Shown in pieces: positions 24,798-33,664 of a DNA stretch of 64,000 bases (the first letter of the stretch is position 1; each line of letters starts with the position of its first letter). The stretch covers positions 5,208,001 to 5,272,000 of the forward strand of contig NZ_RJKL01000001.1 of assembly GCF_003751945.1 (NCBI RefSeq). Reading direction: 5' to 3'. A model generated the notes under the pieces. The model did not search any database. It was given only the letters and a program-made list of their open reading frames with translations, and had not been told where the DNA came from. Source of the DNA: Couchioplanes caeruleus. Lineage in GTDB: Bacteria > Actinomycetota > Actinomycetes > Mycobacteriales > Micromonosporaceae. The position numbers and the translations under genes are program-made.

Positions 24798-25187
24798 ATG
24801 CTGGGACGAAACTCATCGCACTTCTGGGGCGTGGTGCTCGAGACCCCCGAGCCGCGGGCGCTGGCGGAGTTCTATGCGGCCCTGATGGACTGGAAGATCG
24901 TCAAGGAGGAGCCGGACTTCGTGGCCGTGGCGCCTCTCGGCGACCACGTCGAATACCTGGCCTTTCAGCGCTCGCCCGACTACGAACAACCGACGTGGCC
25001 CAACAAGGCGCACAAACAGCAGATGATGATGCATCTCGACATCGAGGTGCCCGATCTGGAGTCCGCGGTGAAGAGCGCCACGGCGGCGGGTGCGACCGAA
25101 GCGGATCATCAGACCCAGGACACCGTACGGGTGATGCTCGATCCGGACGGTCATCCCTTCTGCCTGTACGTCGACACCGAGGCCTAG
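24798..25187 (+). CDS. VOC-family (glyoxalase-fold) protein
   Basis: 129 residues with two beta-alpha-beta-beta-beta halves: HFWGVVLETPEPRALAEFYAALMDWK, then MMMHLDIEVPDLESAVKSATAAGA and VRVMLDPDGHPFCLYV. The spacing of the His/Glu metal ligands fits the vicinal oxygen chelate family. Members act as dioxygenases, lyases, glyoxalases or antibiotic-binding proteins; this short type is common in actinomycetes without known substrate. The gene starts at ATG 24798, 148 bases from the divergent receiver gene. Confidence 0.8.
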   Translation: MLGRNSSHFWGVVLETPEPRALAEFYAALMDWKIVKEEPDFVAVAPLGDHVEYLAFQRSPDYEQPTWPNKAHKQQMMMHLDIEVPDLESAVKSATAAGATEADHQTQDTVRVMLDPDGHPFCLYVDTEA

Positions 25188-25259
25188 TCGTCATTTTTCC
25201 GTTGTAGTGGTTACGACCGATCGGTTGACCGGCGGTCCCGGCACCGGATCATCAGCGAT

Positions 25260-26021
25260 ATGACCTCGTTCATCGCTCAACTCAGCGACTCTCACCTCAC
25301 CACCGGGCCGTTGGGGGGCGGTCCGGCTGCCGGCCTCCAGCTCGCTCTGGCCCGCGTCATGGCGCTCGATCCGCGGCCCGACTGCGTCCTCGTCACCGGC
25401 GATCTCACCGACAACGGCCGCGAGGAGGAGTACGCCGCCCTCAAGGAGGTCATCGGCGACTTCCCCCTGCCACTGCATCTGACTACCGGCAACCACGACG
25501 ACCGGGACGCCATGGTCAAGGCGTTCGGCGGCGAGCCCTTCTACGCCGTGGACTATCCGGGGTTCACGCTGGTCGCTCTGGACTCGCTGATCCCCGGTTC
25601 GCCGGCCGGGCGGCTCGGTGGGGAACAGCTCGAATGGCTCGACGCGGTGCTGGCGACGCGTCCCGGTGTGCCGGCGATGATCGGGTTGCACCATCCTCCG
25701 ATGCCCATCGGCATCCCGTTCCTGGACGGTATGCGGCTGCTCGACGGGGAAGCGCTCCGGGAGGTGCTCTCCGGGCACGACAACGTTGCGCGGATCATGG
25801 CGGGGCACGTCCACCGGCCGGTCACCGCCGCCTTCGCCGGGTCGGTGCTGACCGTGGGCCCGAGCACCTGGCGCCAGGCCGGGCTGCTGCTGAACTCCGA
25901 CGCGCCACCCGGGTACGTGGCCGAGCCCACCGGCTTCCTGCTGCACATGCTCGAGGGCGACGACTGCGTGACCCACACCGTCCAGGTGAGCCACGCCGCG
26001 GCTCTGCTCGGCGCATACTGA
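25260..26021 (+). CDS. Metallophosphoesterase (CpdA/3',5'-cAMP phosphodiesterase-like)
   Basis: 253 residues. The two-metal motifs appear in the expected order: QLSDSH near residue 10, VLVTGDLTDNG, TTGNHDD, LHHPP and MAGHVHR. This pattern fits class III cyclic-nucleotide phosphodiesterases (CpdA/IcC) and related phosphatases. Hydrolysis of cAMP or another phosphodiester is likely but the substrate is not fixed by sequence. It starts at ATG 25260. A short duplication of GCTCGGCGCA follows the stop. Confidence 0.85.
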   Translation: MTSFIAQLSDSHLTTGPLGGGPAAGLQLALARVMALDPRPDCVLVTGDLTDNGREEEYAALKEVIGDFPLPLHLTTGNHDDRDAMVKAFGGEPFYAVDYPGFTLVALDSLIPGSPAGRLGGEQLEWLDAVLATRPGVPAMIGLHHPPMPIGIPFLDGMRLLDGEALREVLSGHDNVARIMAGHVHRPVTAAFAGSVLTVGPSTWRQAGLLLNSDAPPGYVAEPTGFLLHMLEGDDCVTHTVQVSHAAALLGAY

Positions 26022-26097
26022 CCGCCGCTCGGCGCAGCGATCATCGAAGTGTCGTACCCCCGCTATACGGTCGATGTTCAGCGGGAAGGGGAGACCG

Positions 26098-26463
26098 ATG
26101 ATCGACCACGTCGTTCTCGGGGTGCACCACCTCGACGAGAGCCGGCACTTCTATGAGCATGCCCTGCGTCCGCTCGGTCTCAAGGTCGTGGCCACCGGGC
26201 CCGAGATGATCGGTTTCGGGGACGACAGCGGGCGGCCGTTCTTCTGGCTGGCCGTGCGGGAGCCGACGCACCGGGTCCACGTGGCGTTCACGGCGGCGGA
26301 CCGGTCGGCGGTCGACGCGTTCCACGCCGCGGCGCTGCACGCGGGCGGGGTGGACAACGGCCCTCCGGGGCTGCGGCCGCACTATCACGAGAATTACTAC
26401 GGTGCGTTCGCGTTCGACGCGGACGGCAACAACATCGAGGCGGTCTGCCACCGACCGGCATGA
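26098..26463 (+). CDS. VOC-family protein
   Basis: 121 residues from ATG 26098, with AAGGGGAG upstream. MIDHVVLGVHHLDESRHFYEHAL opens the first module, and YHENYYGAFAFDADGNNIEAVCH closes the second. The His in MIDHV and Glu in NNIEAV fit the metal site. It belongs to the short glyoxalase/bleomycin-resistance type; the role is unknown. It is not close in sequence to the VOC gene at 24798. The last 13 bases of the gene are duplicated just after the stop. Confidence 0.8.
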   Translation: MIDHVVLGVHHLDESRHFYEHALRPLGLKVVATGPEMIGFGDDSGRPFFWLAVREPTHRVHVAFTAADRSAVDAFHAAALHAGGVDNGPPGLRPHYHENYYGAFAFDADGNNIEAVCHRPA

Positions 26464-26476
26464 CCGACCGGCATGA
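26451..26476 (+). repeat. Perfect 13 bp duplication including a stop codon
   Basis: CCGACCGGCATGA at 26451-26463 (the last codons and stop of the VOC gene) is repeated exactly at 26464-26476. It is the smallest example of the stop-anchored repeats seen elsewhere in the window. Confidence 0.9.
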
Positions 26477-26571
26477 CCCCCAGGAGGGCGAGAGTGGGAG
26501 CAAGATGGCCGAAATGCCAGCATTGCTACTTCTGGGTGGTACCTCTGAAGTCAGTCTCGGAGGTGACCGAC

Positions 26572-27807
26572 ATGCAAGCGCCCCTGCCCACGAACGAAGC
26601 CGACCGTCTCGCCGCCCTCTATGAACTCGACATCCTCGACTCCGCACCCGAGAAGGACTTCGACGACATCGTCGCGCTGGCCTCCACGGTATGCGGCGTA
26701 CCGATGGCACTCGTCTCGCTGATCGATTTCGACCGGCAGTGGTTCAAGGCCCGGATCGGTACGGACCTGACGGAGACGTCGCGCGACCTGTCGTTCTGCG
26801 CCCACAGCATCATGGGCAAGGATCTGATGGTCGTTCCCGACCTGACCAAGGACGAACGGTTCGCCGACCATCCCACCGTCGTCGGCGACGGTGGGATGCG
26901 GTTCTACGCCGGGGCGCCGCTGATCACCACCGGCGGGTTCGCGCTCGGCTGCCTGTGCGTCTTCGACTCGCATCCACGGCGGCTCGACGGCGAGCAGTTG
27001 CAGGCCCTGCGGGCGCTGGCGCGTCAGGTCACCTCGCAGCTCGAGCTGCGGCGGTATGCCACCTCGCTGGCCAACACCACCGCCCGACTGCAGGAGCTCG
27101 AGCGCCGCAAGGACGATCTCGCCGGGCTGGTCGGCGGGAAGCTGCGCGCGCCGCTGCGGCTGATGCGGCAATATCTGGCCGACCTCGGCGACAAGGGGGT
27201 GCACGACCCGGAGCTGGCCGACCTCGTGGGCCGGGCCACCGCCGCGCACGTGCGGGGGCTGACCGACCTGCTCGACCACCTGTCCTCCATGGCGGAGGCC
27301 GGGCACGGCGCCGACAGCCTGCACATGCGCGAGATCGACCTGACCCGGCTCACCCAGCGCGCGGTCGAGGCGGTGCGGCCCATCGCCGCCACCAAGCGGA
27401 TCTGGATCCTCAACCACGCCGGCGGGCCGTCGTTGCCGATCATCGCGGATCCCGTACGCCTGGAGCAGGTCCTCATGCAGTTGCTCTTCGCCGCGGTGAA
27501 GTACACGCCGGCCGGCGGGCGGGTGCGCGTCGGCACCGAGATGGAGTCGGGGCCCGCGGTGCGGCTCGACGACATGGATCTGCCGGACGGTCTGCGTCCC
27601 GACCTCTTCCCGCACCTGTACTACGGCACGATCTCTCATCCGTCCGCGGAGCCGGGGCCCGACCAGGGCCTGGCCCTGGCGAAACGCATCCTCGACGCCC
27701 ACCACGCCACGGTTGCGCTCTCGGACCGCCCGGGAGACGGCACGTCCCTGCACGTGGTCTTCCCCGTCGCGGAGAAGGAGCGCGAGCTGGAGCTGGCCGG
27801 GGTCTGA
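26572..27807 (+). CDS. GAF protein with a degenerate histidine-kinase domain
   Basis: 411 residues from ATG 26572, with CGGAGG upstream. A GAF domain fills residues ~15-160 (FDDIVALASTVCGVPMALVSLIDFDRQWFKA then SFCAHSIMG). A kinase-like part follows, but its key residues are gone. The H-box reads GGKLRAPL with Gly189 where SHELRTPL has the phospho-acceptor His; the N-box reads LFAAVKYTP with Ala307 in place of Asn; the DxGxG loop reads DDMDLPDGL. It is therefore unlikely to bind ATP or phosphorylate itself. A coiled-coil and a four-helix dimer region remain, so a signalling adaptor is more likely. Confidence 0.8.
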   Translation: MQAPLPTNEADRLAALYELDILDSAPEKDFDDIVALASTVCGVPMALVSLIDFDRQWFKARIGTDLTETSRDLSFCAHSIMGKDLMVVPDLTKDERFADHPTVVGDGGMRFYAGAPLITTGGFALGCLCVFDSHPRRLDGEQLQALRALARQVTSQLELRRYATSLANTTARLQELERRKDDLAGLVGGKLRAPLRLMRQYLADLGDKGVHDPELADLVGRATAAHVRGLTDLLDHLSSMAEAGHGADSLHMREIDLTRLTQRAVEAVRPIAATKRIWILNHAGGPSLPIIADPVRLEQVLMQLLFAAVKYTPAGGRVRVGTEMESGPAVRLDDMDLPDGLRPDLFPHLYYGTISHPSAEPGPDQGLALAKRILDAHHATVALSDRPGDGTSLHVVFPVAEKERELELAGV

Positions 27808-27816
27808 CGGCTGACG

Positions 27817-27861
27817 CGGATCCGCTCCCGCCCGGCTGCAGTTCGGGCGGGAGCGGATCCG
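27817..27861. terminator. Strong bidirectional terminator
   Basis: A perfect 18 bp stem: CGGATCCGCTCCCGCCCG (27817-27834) with its complement at 27844-27861, and a 9-base loop. It lies between the convergent GAF gene (ends 27807) and the glycosyltransferase gene (ends 27896). Confidence 0.9.
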
Positions 27862-27895
27862 TTCGGGGGAGTGCCGCGGTCCTGACGCGAGCCCC

Positions 27896-30340
27896 TCAGG
27901 ACCGGCCGGACACCCCCCGAGCCCCGCGCGTGAAGCCGGGGCCGGAACCGCCGCCCGGGAGCGAGCCGGCCGACGGAAGGTCTTCGGGCGGCAGGACGAG
28001 GTCCTCCGGATTCGGGCTCTGCGACGGCACCGGCGGCCGGGCCGTCGCCCGCCCGGCCGCCGGATGGGTGTCCGGCGGCTTCTGATCGCGGCTCGGCGGC
28101 CAGGTGTCCACGGCCGGGGCGACGCTCTGCTGCGGCAGGATCACCGCGGTCCGCGTCGCGGGTACGGCCTTGACCCCGGTGAGCCCGGCGCGGTGCAACT
28201 TGTGCCAGCGCAGCCGGGCCCCGGTCATCGCGGTCATCGCGGACTGGATCAGCACCAGGTACATGAGCTGCCGGTACGCGAACTGCTGCAGCGGCAGCCG
28301 CCACAACGGCCGCAGCGACTCCCGGTCGAAGCGGAACGCGACCGCCGCGGTGAACATCTGCAAGGCCAGCATCCCCAGCCAGGCCGCGACCGTCGCGCCG
28401 AGCTCCCAGAACACGATGCCGTACAGGAGCAGGATGTCGACCACCGGCGCGAGCATGGGCAGAGCCACTCCGAACAGCGCGAGGAACGGCAGCCCGACGC
28501 GGCCGAAGCGGCCCGAGTCGCCGGTGTCGGTCAGCGCCCCGCGATGCTTCCACATCGCCTGCATGGTCCCGTAGCTCCAGCGGTACCGCTGCCGGTAGAG
28601 CTGTTCCAGCGTCGCCGGCGCCTCCGTCCACGCCCGGGCGCGCTCCTCGTAGACGACCCGCCAGCCGGCCCGGCACAGCGCGATCGTCACGTCGGTGTCC
28701 TCGGCGAGCGTCTCGTCGCTGATGCCGCCGACCTCGACCAGCGCCGTACGCCGGAACGCCCCGATCGCCCCGGGCACGGTCGGCATGCAGTTGAGCACCT
28801 CGTAGAGCCGGCGATCGAGGTTGAAGCCGATCACGTACTCGATGTGCTGCCAGGCCGAGACGATGTTCTCCCGGTTGCCGACCTTGACGTTGCCGGCGAC
28901 CGCGCCGACCGCCGGGCTGGCGAACGGCTGCACCAGCATCCGGATCGAGTCCGGTTCGAAGATGGTGTCGCCGTCGACCGTGACGACGATGTCGTGCCGG
29001 GCGAGGGCGATGCCGGTGTTCAGCGCGTTCGCCTTGCCGCCGTTGGGCACCCGGATCACCCGTACGTTGCTCAGGTGGAGGCGTTCCACGATGTCCGCGG
29101 TGCCGTCGGTGGAGCCGTCGTCCACCACGACCACCTCGATGTCCGGATAGTCGCCGCCGGCCAGCGACCGGACCGCCGCCTCGATGCCCTCCTTCTCGTT
29201 GTAGGCGGGCACGATCACCGACACCGGCTCGGTCACGGGCGGGCCCCAGGTGAAGGTCTTCTTGTGGCGCTGCCGGGCATGCCGGGTAGCGAGCACCAGA
29301 AGCAGCAGCGTACGGCCCACCGTCAGCGAACCGACCACGAGGAAGAGTCCGGCGATCGCCCAGACCAGCCCGTCGGCGACGCGTACGGTCCACAGCAGTG
29401 CCGTGCCCCGCCAGCGGTCGGTGCCCCCGGCCTCCGGATTGACCGGCAGCAGCGGCACCGGCACGAGCGATTCGCGCCCCTGCTGGGCGATGGCGAGGTT
29501 CATCCCTTCGGTGACCGTGGTGAAGGCGTACCCGCGCGCCTTCATCATCGGGATGAAGGTCCTGAGCGCCGCGACGGTCTGCGACCGGTCTCCGCCCGCG
29601 TCGTGGAAGAGCACGACCGCGCCCGTGTCGCCGGGCGGAGTGGCGTTGCGCACGATCCGCTCGACGCCCGGTCGCTGCCAGTCCTCGCTGTCCAGGTCGT
29701 TGACCACGACCAGGTAGCCGTGCGCGCCGGCCTCCTTGATGATCCGCCAGTTGACGTCGTCGATGGCCTGCGGCTTGGACGAGTACGGGAACCGCGCCAG
29801 ATTGGTCCGCACGTTCGCGGCGCGCGCGATGGCGACCTGGGTCTGCGACAGCTCGAGGTCACGCCGCCACGACGCGATCCGCTGCAGGTTCGGGTGGGTG
29901 AACGTGTGCAGGCCCAGCTCGCTGCCCTGTTCGGTGATCCGCTTGGTCAGCTCGGGGTGTCGGGCGACCTCGGAGCCGACCACGAAGAACGTGCCGTGCG
30001 CGTCGTTCTCCTTCAGCACGTCGAGGATCTTCGGCGTCCAGGTGGGATCGGGACCGTCGTCGAAGGTCAGCGCGATGGTCTTGTCGGGCAGCCGGCTCGA
30101 GCTCTCCTGGCCGCCGGTGGTGTTGATGACGGGCCCGCCGCCGCGGATCGCGGCCGGCACGCCGGCCTGGTCGCCCACCTCGGATTCGACGTGGTCACCC
30201 CGGAACTCGGCGTTGACGTACGCCTGCACGATCAGGACGCCGACGAAGAGGCCGATCAGGAGGACGCCGAGCATGATGCGGGGGCGCGGCAGGATCCGGC
30301 GCCGGGAGCGGCTCCGGTTGCGGTTGCGGCGCTTGGTCAT
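27896..30340 (-). CDS. Fused polysaccharide deacetylase and family 2 glycosyltransferase
   Basis: 814 residues. After a membrane helix (21-43) comes a NodB deacetylase domain (~85-290): TFDDGPDP, HTFTHPN, RFPYSSK and LFHDAGG give the metal and catalytic residues. A second membrane helix follows (~325-350). The GT2 domain (~375-640) carries VDDGSTDG, TVDGDT, LAEDTDV and QRYRW, the processive-synthase signature, followed by further membrane helices and a Pro-rich tail. It should polymerise a beta-linked N-acetylhexosamine polymer at the membrane and partly deacetylate it outside, like the separate PgaC and PgaB. The four-base overlap with the upstream gene shows co-expression. Confidence 0.88.
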   Translation of the reverse strand: MTKRRNRNRSRSRRRILPRPRIMLGVLLIGLFVGVLIVQAYVNAEFRGDHVESEVGDQAGVPAAIRGGGPVINTTGGQESSSRLPDKTIALTFDDGPDPTWTPKILDVLKENDAHGTFFVVGSEVARHPELTKRITEQGSELGLHTFTHPNLQRIASWRRDLELSQTQVAIARAANVRTNLARFPYSSKPQAIDDVNWRIIKEAGAHGYLVVVNDLDSEDWQRPGVERIVRNATPPGDTGAVVLFHDAGGDRSQTVAALRTFIPMMKARGYAFTTVTEGMNLAIAQQGRESLVPVPLLPVNPEAGGTDRWRGTALLWTVRVADGLVWAIAGLFLVVGSLTVGRTLLLLVLATRHARQRHKKTFTWGPPVTEPVSVIVPAYNEKEGIEAAVRSLAGGDYPDIEVVVVDDGSTDGTADIVERLHLSNVRVIRVPNGGKANALNTGIALARHDIVVTVDGDTIFEPDSIRMLVQPFASPAVGAVAGNVKVGNRENIVSAWQHIEYVIGFNLDRRLYEVLNCMPTVPGAIGAFRRTALVEVGGISDETLAEDTDVTIALCRAGWRVVYEERARAWTEAPATLEQLYRQRYRWSYGTMQAMWKHRGALTDTGDSGRFGRVGLPFLALFGVALPMLAPVVDILLLYGIVFWELGATVAAWLGMLALQMFTAAVAFRFDRESLRPLWRLPLQQFAYRQLMYLVLIQSAMTAMTGARLRWHKLHRAGLTGVKAVPATRTAVILPQQSVAPAVDTWPPSRDQKPPDTHPAAGRATARPPVPSQSPNPEDLVLPPEDLPSAGSLPGGGSGPGFTRGARGVSGRS

Positions 30341-31206
30341 CGTCCGGCCTCGTCGCCGGAGGCGGCCCCGCTCCCACCGGCGTCGCCGGCGTCCGTGGCG
30401 TTCTCGGCGGGCTTCTCCGTGGGCTTGACGGCGGGTTCGGCGGCAGGCTCTTCGGCGGGCTTGACGGCCGGCTGGTCGACGTCGGCGGGTTCGCGGATCG
30501 GGATGACGGGTGGCGGCGGGGGGTTGCTGGTGCCGTTCGCGGCCCCGCCTTCCTCGTCTTCGCCGTCGTCGTCGCTGGGGGTGCCGCCGCCGGTGCCGCC
30601 GGTTTCGCCTGTCCCCGGAGGGATCGGCGGTGCCGGCGGCACCGGGTCGGCCGGGGTGGTCGGCGTGCCGGTGGGCGGCACGGTCGGCCCCGGGGTGTTC
30701 GGCTTGGTGGTACTCGACTCGACCAGCTTCGTCGGGGTCGGCGTGGTGGTCGGCTTCGTGGTCGTTCTCGGTGTCGGAGTCCGCGAGGGACGCGCGGTGG
30801 GCGCCACCGACCGCGGCATCACGCCCGACTCCACCGTGCGGCGGATGATCGGCAAGTCGCCACGGGGGAGAACGTCCATCACCGGGCGCGTGCTGGGCAC
30901 GGCGGTGAACGGACCCGGTGTCGGGCTCGGCCGGACCGCGGCGATCGCCTCGTCGTCGCCGTCCGCGAGGTCAGGCAGGGGCAGAACCGCGCTCGGACTG
31001 ACCGGCCCTCCGGCGAGGCTGACGCTGATGAGTCCCCCGTAGACCATGCAGAGGGCACCGAAGCCGTAGGCGACGCGCCGCAGCAGACGCCGGCGGCGCC
31101 CGGTCGAGTCCACGAACACCGGCGACGGATGCGCGACGACGATCACCTCGGTGTCCGGAATCTCGGCGTCGGCGAAAAGCTGGGTCTCAGGCTCCTGCAA
31201 TGTCAC
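30337..31206 (-). CDS. Membrane protein with long Thr/Pro-rich tail, polysaccharide operon partner
   Basis: 289 residues. The N-terminal ~45 residues are polar and probably cytoplasmic, with RRRRLLRR before the single membrane helix (VAYGFGALCMVYGGLISVSL). The long remainder is low-complexity and extracytoplasmic: a Thr/Pro segment with TTTKPTTTPTPT, then Gly/Asp-rich, then KPTEKP repeats. No enzyme domain is present. It overlaps the synthase gene by four bases (ATGA), so it is likely a scaffold for the exopolysaccharide machine. The Thr/Pro tail is a likely target for protein mannosylation by the pmt gene nearby; that link is inference. Confidence 0.65.
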   Translation of the reverse strand: MTLQEPETQLFADAEIPDTEVIVVAHPSPVFVDSTGRRRRLLRRVAYGFGALCMVYGGLISVSLAGGPVSPSAVLPLPDLADGDDEAIAAVRPSPTPGPFTAVPSTRPVMDVLPRGDLPIIRRTVESGVMPRSVAPTARPSRTPTPRTTTKPTTTPTPTKLVESSTTKPNTPGPTVPPTGTPTTPADPVPPAPPIPPGTGETGGTGGGTPSDDDGEDEEGGAANGTSNPPPPPVIPIREPADVDQPAVKPAEEPAAEPAVKPTEKPAENATDAGDAGGSGAASGDEAGR

Positions 31207-31947
31207 GCGGCGAGCTTATGAACATCTACGAAGATCATGATCTGCCTCACCCCATCAGATGACGTCCATATGCGGGAGGGAAATCATCCGAAACGGTGAG
31301 CGCTCGCGTTTGACCTGATCAGCAAGGTGTGCGTCGCTGATTTCCGGTCCGCTCTGACCTGCGGGAGAAGGTGTTGAGGTAGAAGGTTACGCGAATTTAC
31401 CGAAGTATCCGCTGTCGCATTCTCGACTCTCTGCCAGACCCTATTCCGAAAGGCATTCGCCAATGGATAAGCGGCTTAAAAGGCAATATAGCCTTATGTC
31501 TGGTTTGCCGCAATGGTGGAACTCGACGCGACCCGCGCCCCGCGGCGCCGGCCTCCTTGCCCTCGCGCCCGCGTGCCGTTACCCCCGTGCCTCGCGCGTC
31601 CGTGGCCCGGCCTCTGCGCCCCGGCGCCGCGCGCCCGCGCCGCGCCCGGATCGGTCGACCGTGCTGCCTCTAGCGGGTCTCTCGCGGTGCGAAGATTCCG
31701 GCAACCGACGGACTCCACCCGTTGTGTCCGTCAACAACGCTCGTTAAGCTTCATCTTGCGCGCCCCTATCGCCCGCTTCCCCCGTGGCAGGCGATCGGGG
31801 CGTTGCCTATCTCGGTCAACGACCCCGCCAGCTCTTCCAGTCGCCACGCGCACCCGTGGCGGCTTTCGCGTGCCCGGCCCATCGCCGACGGTGGTCGGCG
31901 CACCACGGCGGCAGCCGCCCCCGACGAACGTCCCGCGGCGGCGCCCT
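31207..31947. other. 740 bp intergenic region with an AT-rich core, no gene seen
   Basis: This lies upstream of the polysaccharide operon on one side and downstream of pmt on the other. The part at ~31230-31510 is clearly lower in GC than its flanks. It contains a short inverted repeat AAGGC-AATATA-GCCTT (about 31477-31492). The rest (31510-31940) is GC-rich with Arg/Pro-coding frames on both strands but no start signal or family match. It probably holds the operon promoter and leader. Confidence 0.4.
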
Positions 31948-31985
31948 CGACCCACGTCTGCGGCGGCGGAATCCGCCGTGGGTCG
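31948..31985 (-). terminator. pmt terminator hairpin
   Basis: Outer arms CGACCCACG (31948-31956) and CGTGGGTCG (31977-31985) pair over 9 bp, with an inner GCGGA/TCCGC stem. It starts 2 bases past the pmt stop. Confidence 0.7.
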
Positions 31986-31986
31986 G

Positions 31987-33573
31987 TCAGATCCAGCGAC
32001 TGCCCAGCCACATCCGCGCCGACCAGTCGTCGTACGGAAGCAGTTGTCCCACGAAGATCGGATGGAAGTACGCGAAGCACAGCGCGACGAGCAGCACATA
32101 CACTCCCGCCACGATGGTGCCGATGACCTGCCGGTCCGTGCGTCCTGCTCCGGCGGCTGTGCCGGCCGGTGGGGTCATGATGGCGCCCAGCGCATAGACC
32201 ACCGCCAGGATGAGGAACGGCAGCGCCGGCATCACGTAGAACGTGAACATCGTGCGGCCGTCCGCCACGGCGAAGTAGAACCACGGCAGCAGGCCCGCGA
32301 CCACGCCCGTACCGATGGCGAAGGCCCGCCAGTCGCGGCGGGCGATGCCGAACCAGAACAGAGCGGCGAGAGCCGGCAGGAACGACCACCACAGCAGCGG
32401 GGTGCCGAGGAGCAGGATCTCCGCGGCGCAGCTCGTGGCGCCGCAGTCGCCGTTGCCGTTCCAGTAGAACGCGACCGGCCGGCCCAGCAGTAGCCACTGC
32501 CACGGCCACGACTGGTAGACGTGACGGTCGGTCAGGCCGCTGTGGAACGTGTACGCCTCGTGGTGGTAGTGGATCAGATTGAGCAGGGCGCCCAGGAACG
32601 GCGGCTCGTCCAGTCCGTTGGCCTCGCGGTAGTGGCGGAAGTAGCCGCTGTCGGTGACGAACCAGCCCGTCCAGGAGGCGAGGTAGAAGATCACCGTGAG
32701 GATGAAGCTCAGGATCAGGTAGCCGAGGTCGCCCAGGATCCCGGAACGAATCGGGCTGCGCATCCCGGCCGAGCGGCGGGCCTGCACCCGCCAGACGACG
32801 ACCAGCAGGGCGTAGAACGGCGCGAAGAACAGCGCGCTCCACTTGACGCCGCAGGCGAGTCCGAACGTGATGCCCGCGGCGAGCAACCACCACGGGAAGA
32901 CGAAGATCCGGCCGCGGGGGCCGGTCGGGTCGTGGCCGTCTTCCAGGGCCTTGAGCCAGCGCCTGCGGTAGTGGTCACGGTCCAGCACCAGGGCCGCGAA
33001 GGTCATCAGGATGAACAGCCCGATGAAGATGTCGAGCAGCGACGTCCGGGACAGCACGAGCTGGAAGCCGTCGAGGGTCATCAGCAGGCCCGCCGCGCCG
33101 GCCAGCACGATCGAGTGGAACAGCCGGTAGGCGACGCGAATCAGAATGAGGATCATCAGCGTGCCGGCGACGGCGGCCGGGAAGCGCCAGCCCAGCTCGT
33201 TGTTGCCGAACGCCTTCTCGCCGAGCGCGATCAGCCATTTGCCGAGCGGCGGGTGCACCACGTACGCGGGCCCGTTGGTCTTCTCGTCCCACTCGACGCC
33301 GTGCTGGAGCATGTCCCACGCGTCGGTCGGGTAGTAGACCTCGTCGAAGATGTGCCCCTTCGGGCGGTCGAGCCCGACCACCCGCAGCACCGCCGCGATG
33401 CTCACGATGACCGCCGTGACCAGCCACGAGTACGGATTCAGCCAGTTGTCGAGCGTGCTCAGGCGGCGCCGCACGGCATCCGGAACGCCGCGTACGCCGC
33501 CGGCGCCCTCGCCTGCGTTCTCGTCCGCGGTCGAGGGGCTCGGGGTTTCTGTCTCCGCTGTCGCCGAAGTCAC
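31987..33573 (-). CDS. pmt: Protein O-mannosyltransferase
   Basis: 528 residues from GTG 33573. It has about ten membrane helices. The first outer loop carries HIFDEVYYPTDAW, whose Asp-Glu is the catalytic pair of the PMT/GT39 family, and then NGPAYVVHPPLGKWLI. Later HPxxGxxx-type loops HYHHEAYTFHSGL and FVGQLLP follow. It transfers mannose from polyprenyl-phosphate-mannose to Ser/Thr of exported proteins, coupled to Sec translocation. The Thr/Pro-rich secreted proteins at 30337 and 38226 are possible substrates. It is divergent from rsmI by about 90 bases, a common arrangement in actinomycetes. Confidence 0.9.
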   Translation of the reverse strand: MTSATAETETPSPSTADENAGEGAGGVRGVPDAVRRRLSTLDNWLNPYSWLVTAVIVSIAAVLRVVGLDRPKGHIFDEVYYPTDAWDMLQHGVEWDEKTNGPAYVVHPPLGKWLIALGEKAFGNNELGWRFPAAVAGTLMILILIRVAYRLFHSIVLAGAAGLLMTLDGFQLVLSRTSLLDIFIGLFILMTFAALVLDRDHYRRRWLKALEDGHDPTGPRGRIFVFPWWLLAAGITFGLACGVKWSALFFAPFYALLVVVWRVQARRSAGMRSPIRSGILGDLGYLILSFILTVIFYLASWTGWFVTDSGYFRHYREANGLDEPPFLGALLNLIHYHHEAYTFHSGLTDRHVYQSWPWQWLLLGRPVAFYWNGNGDCGATSCAAEILLLGTPLLWWSFLPALAALFWFGIARRDWRAFAIGTGVVAGLLPWFYFAVADGRTMFTFYVMPALPFLILAVVYALGAIMTPPAGTAAGAGRTDRQVIGTIVAGVYVLLVALCFAYFHPIFVGQLLPYDDWSARMWLGSRWI

Positions 33574-33664
33574 CCCGCGATCGTAGGCCGCCTACCCCGG
33601 AACCGGTGTCTGCAGGCCGCGGCCCGTCGCGGTGGTGATGGAACGGATGTGATGGACTCGGGTC

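Noticed and set aside
28064..31042. A 992-residue plus-strand open frame opposite the deacetylase/glycosyltransferase
   Set aside because: Arg/Gly/Asp-rich with no family feature; the minus strand encodes clear NodB and GT2 motifs.
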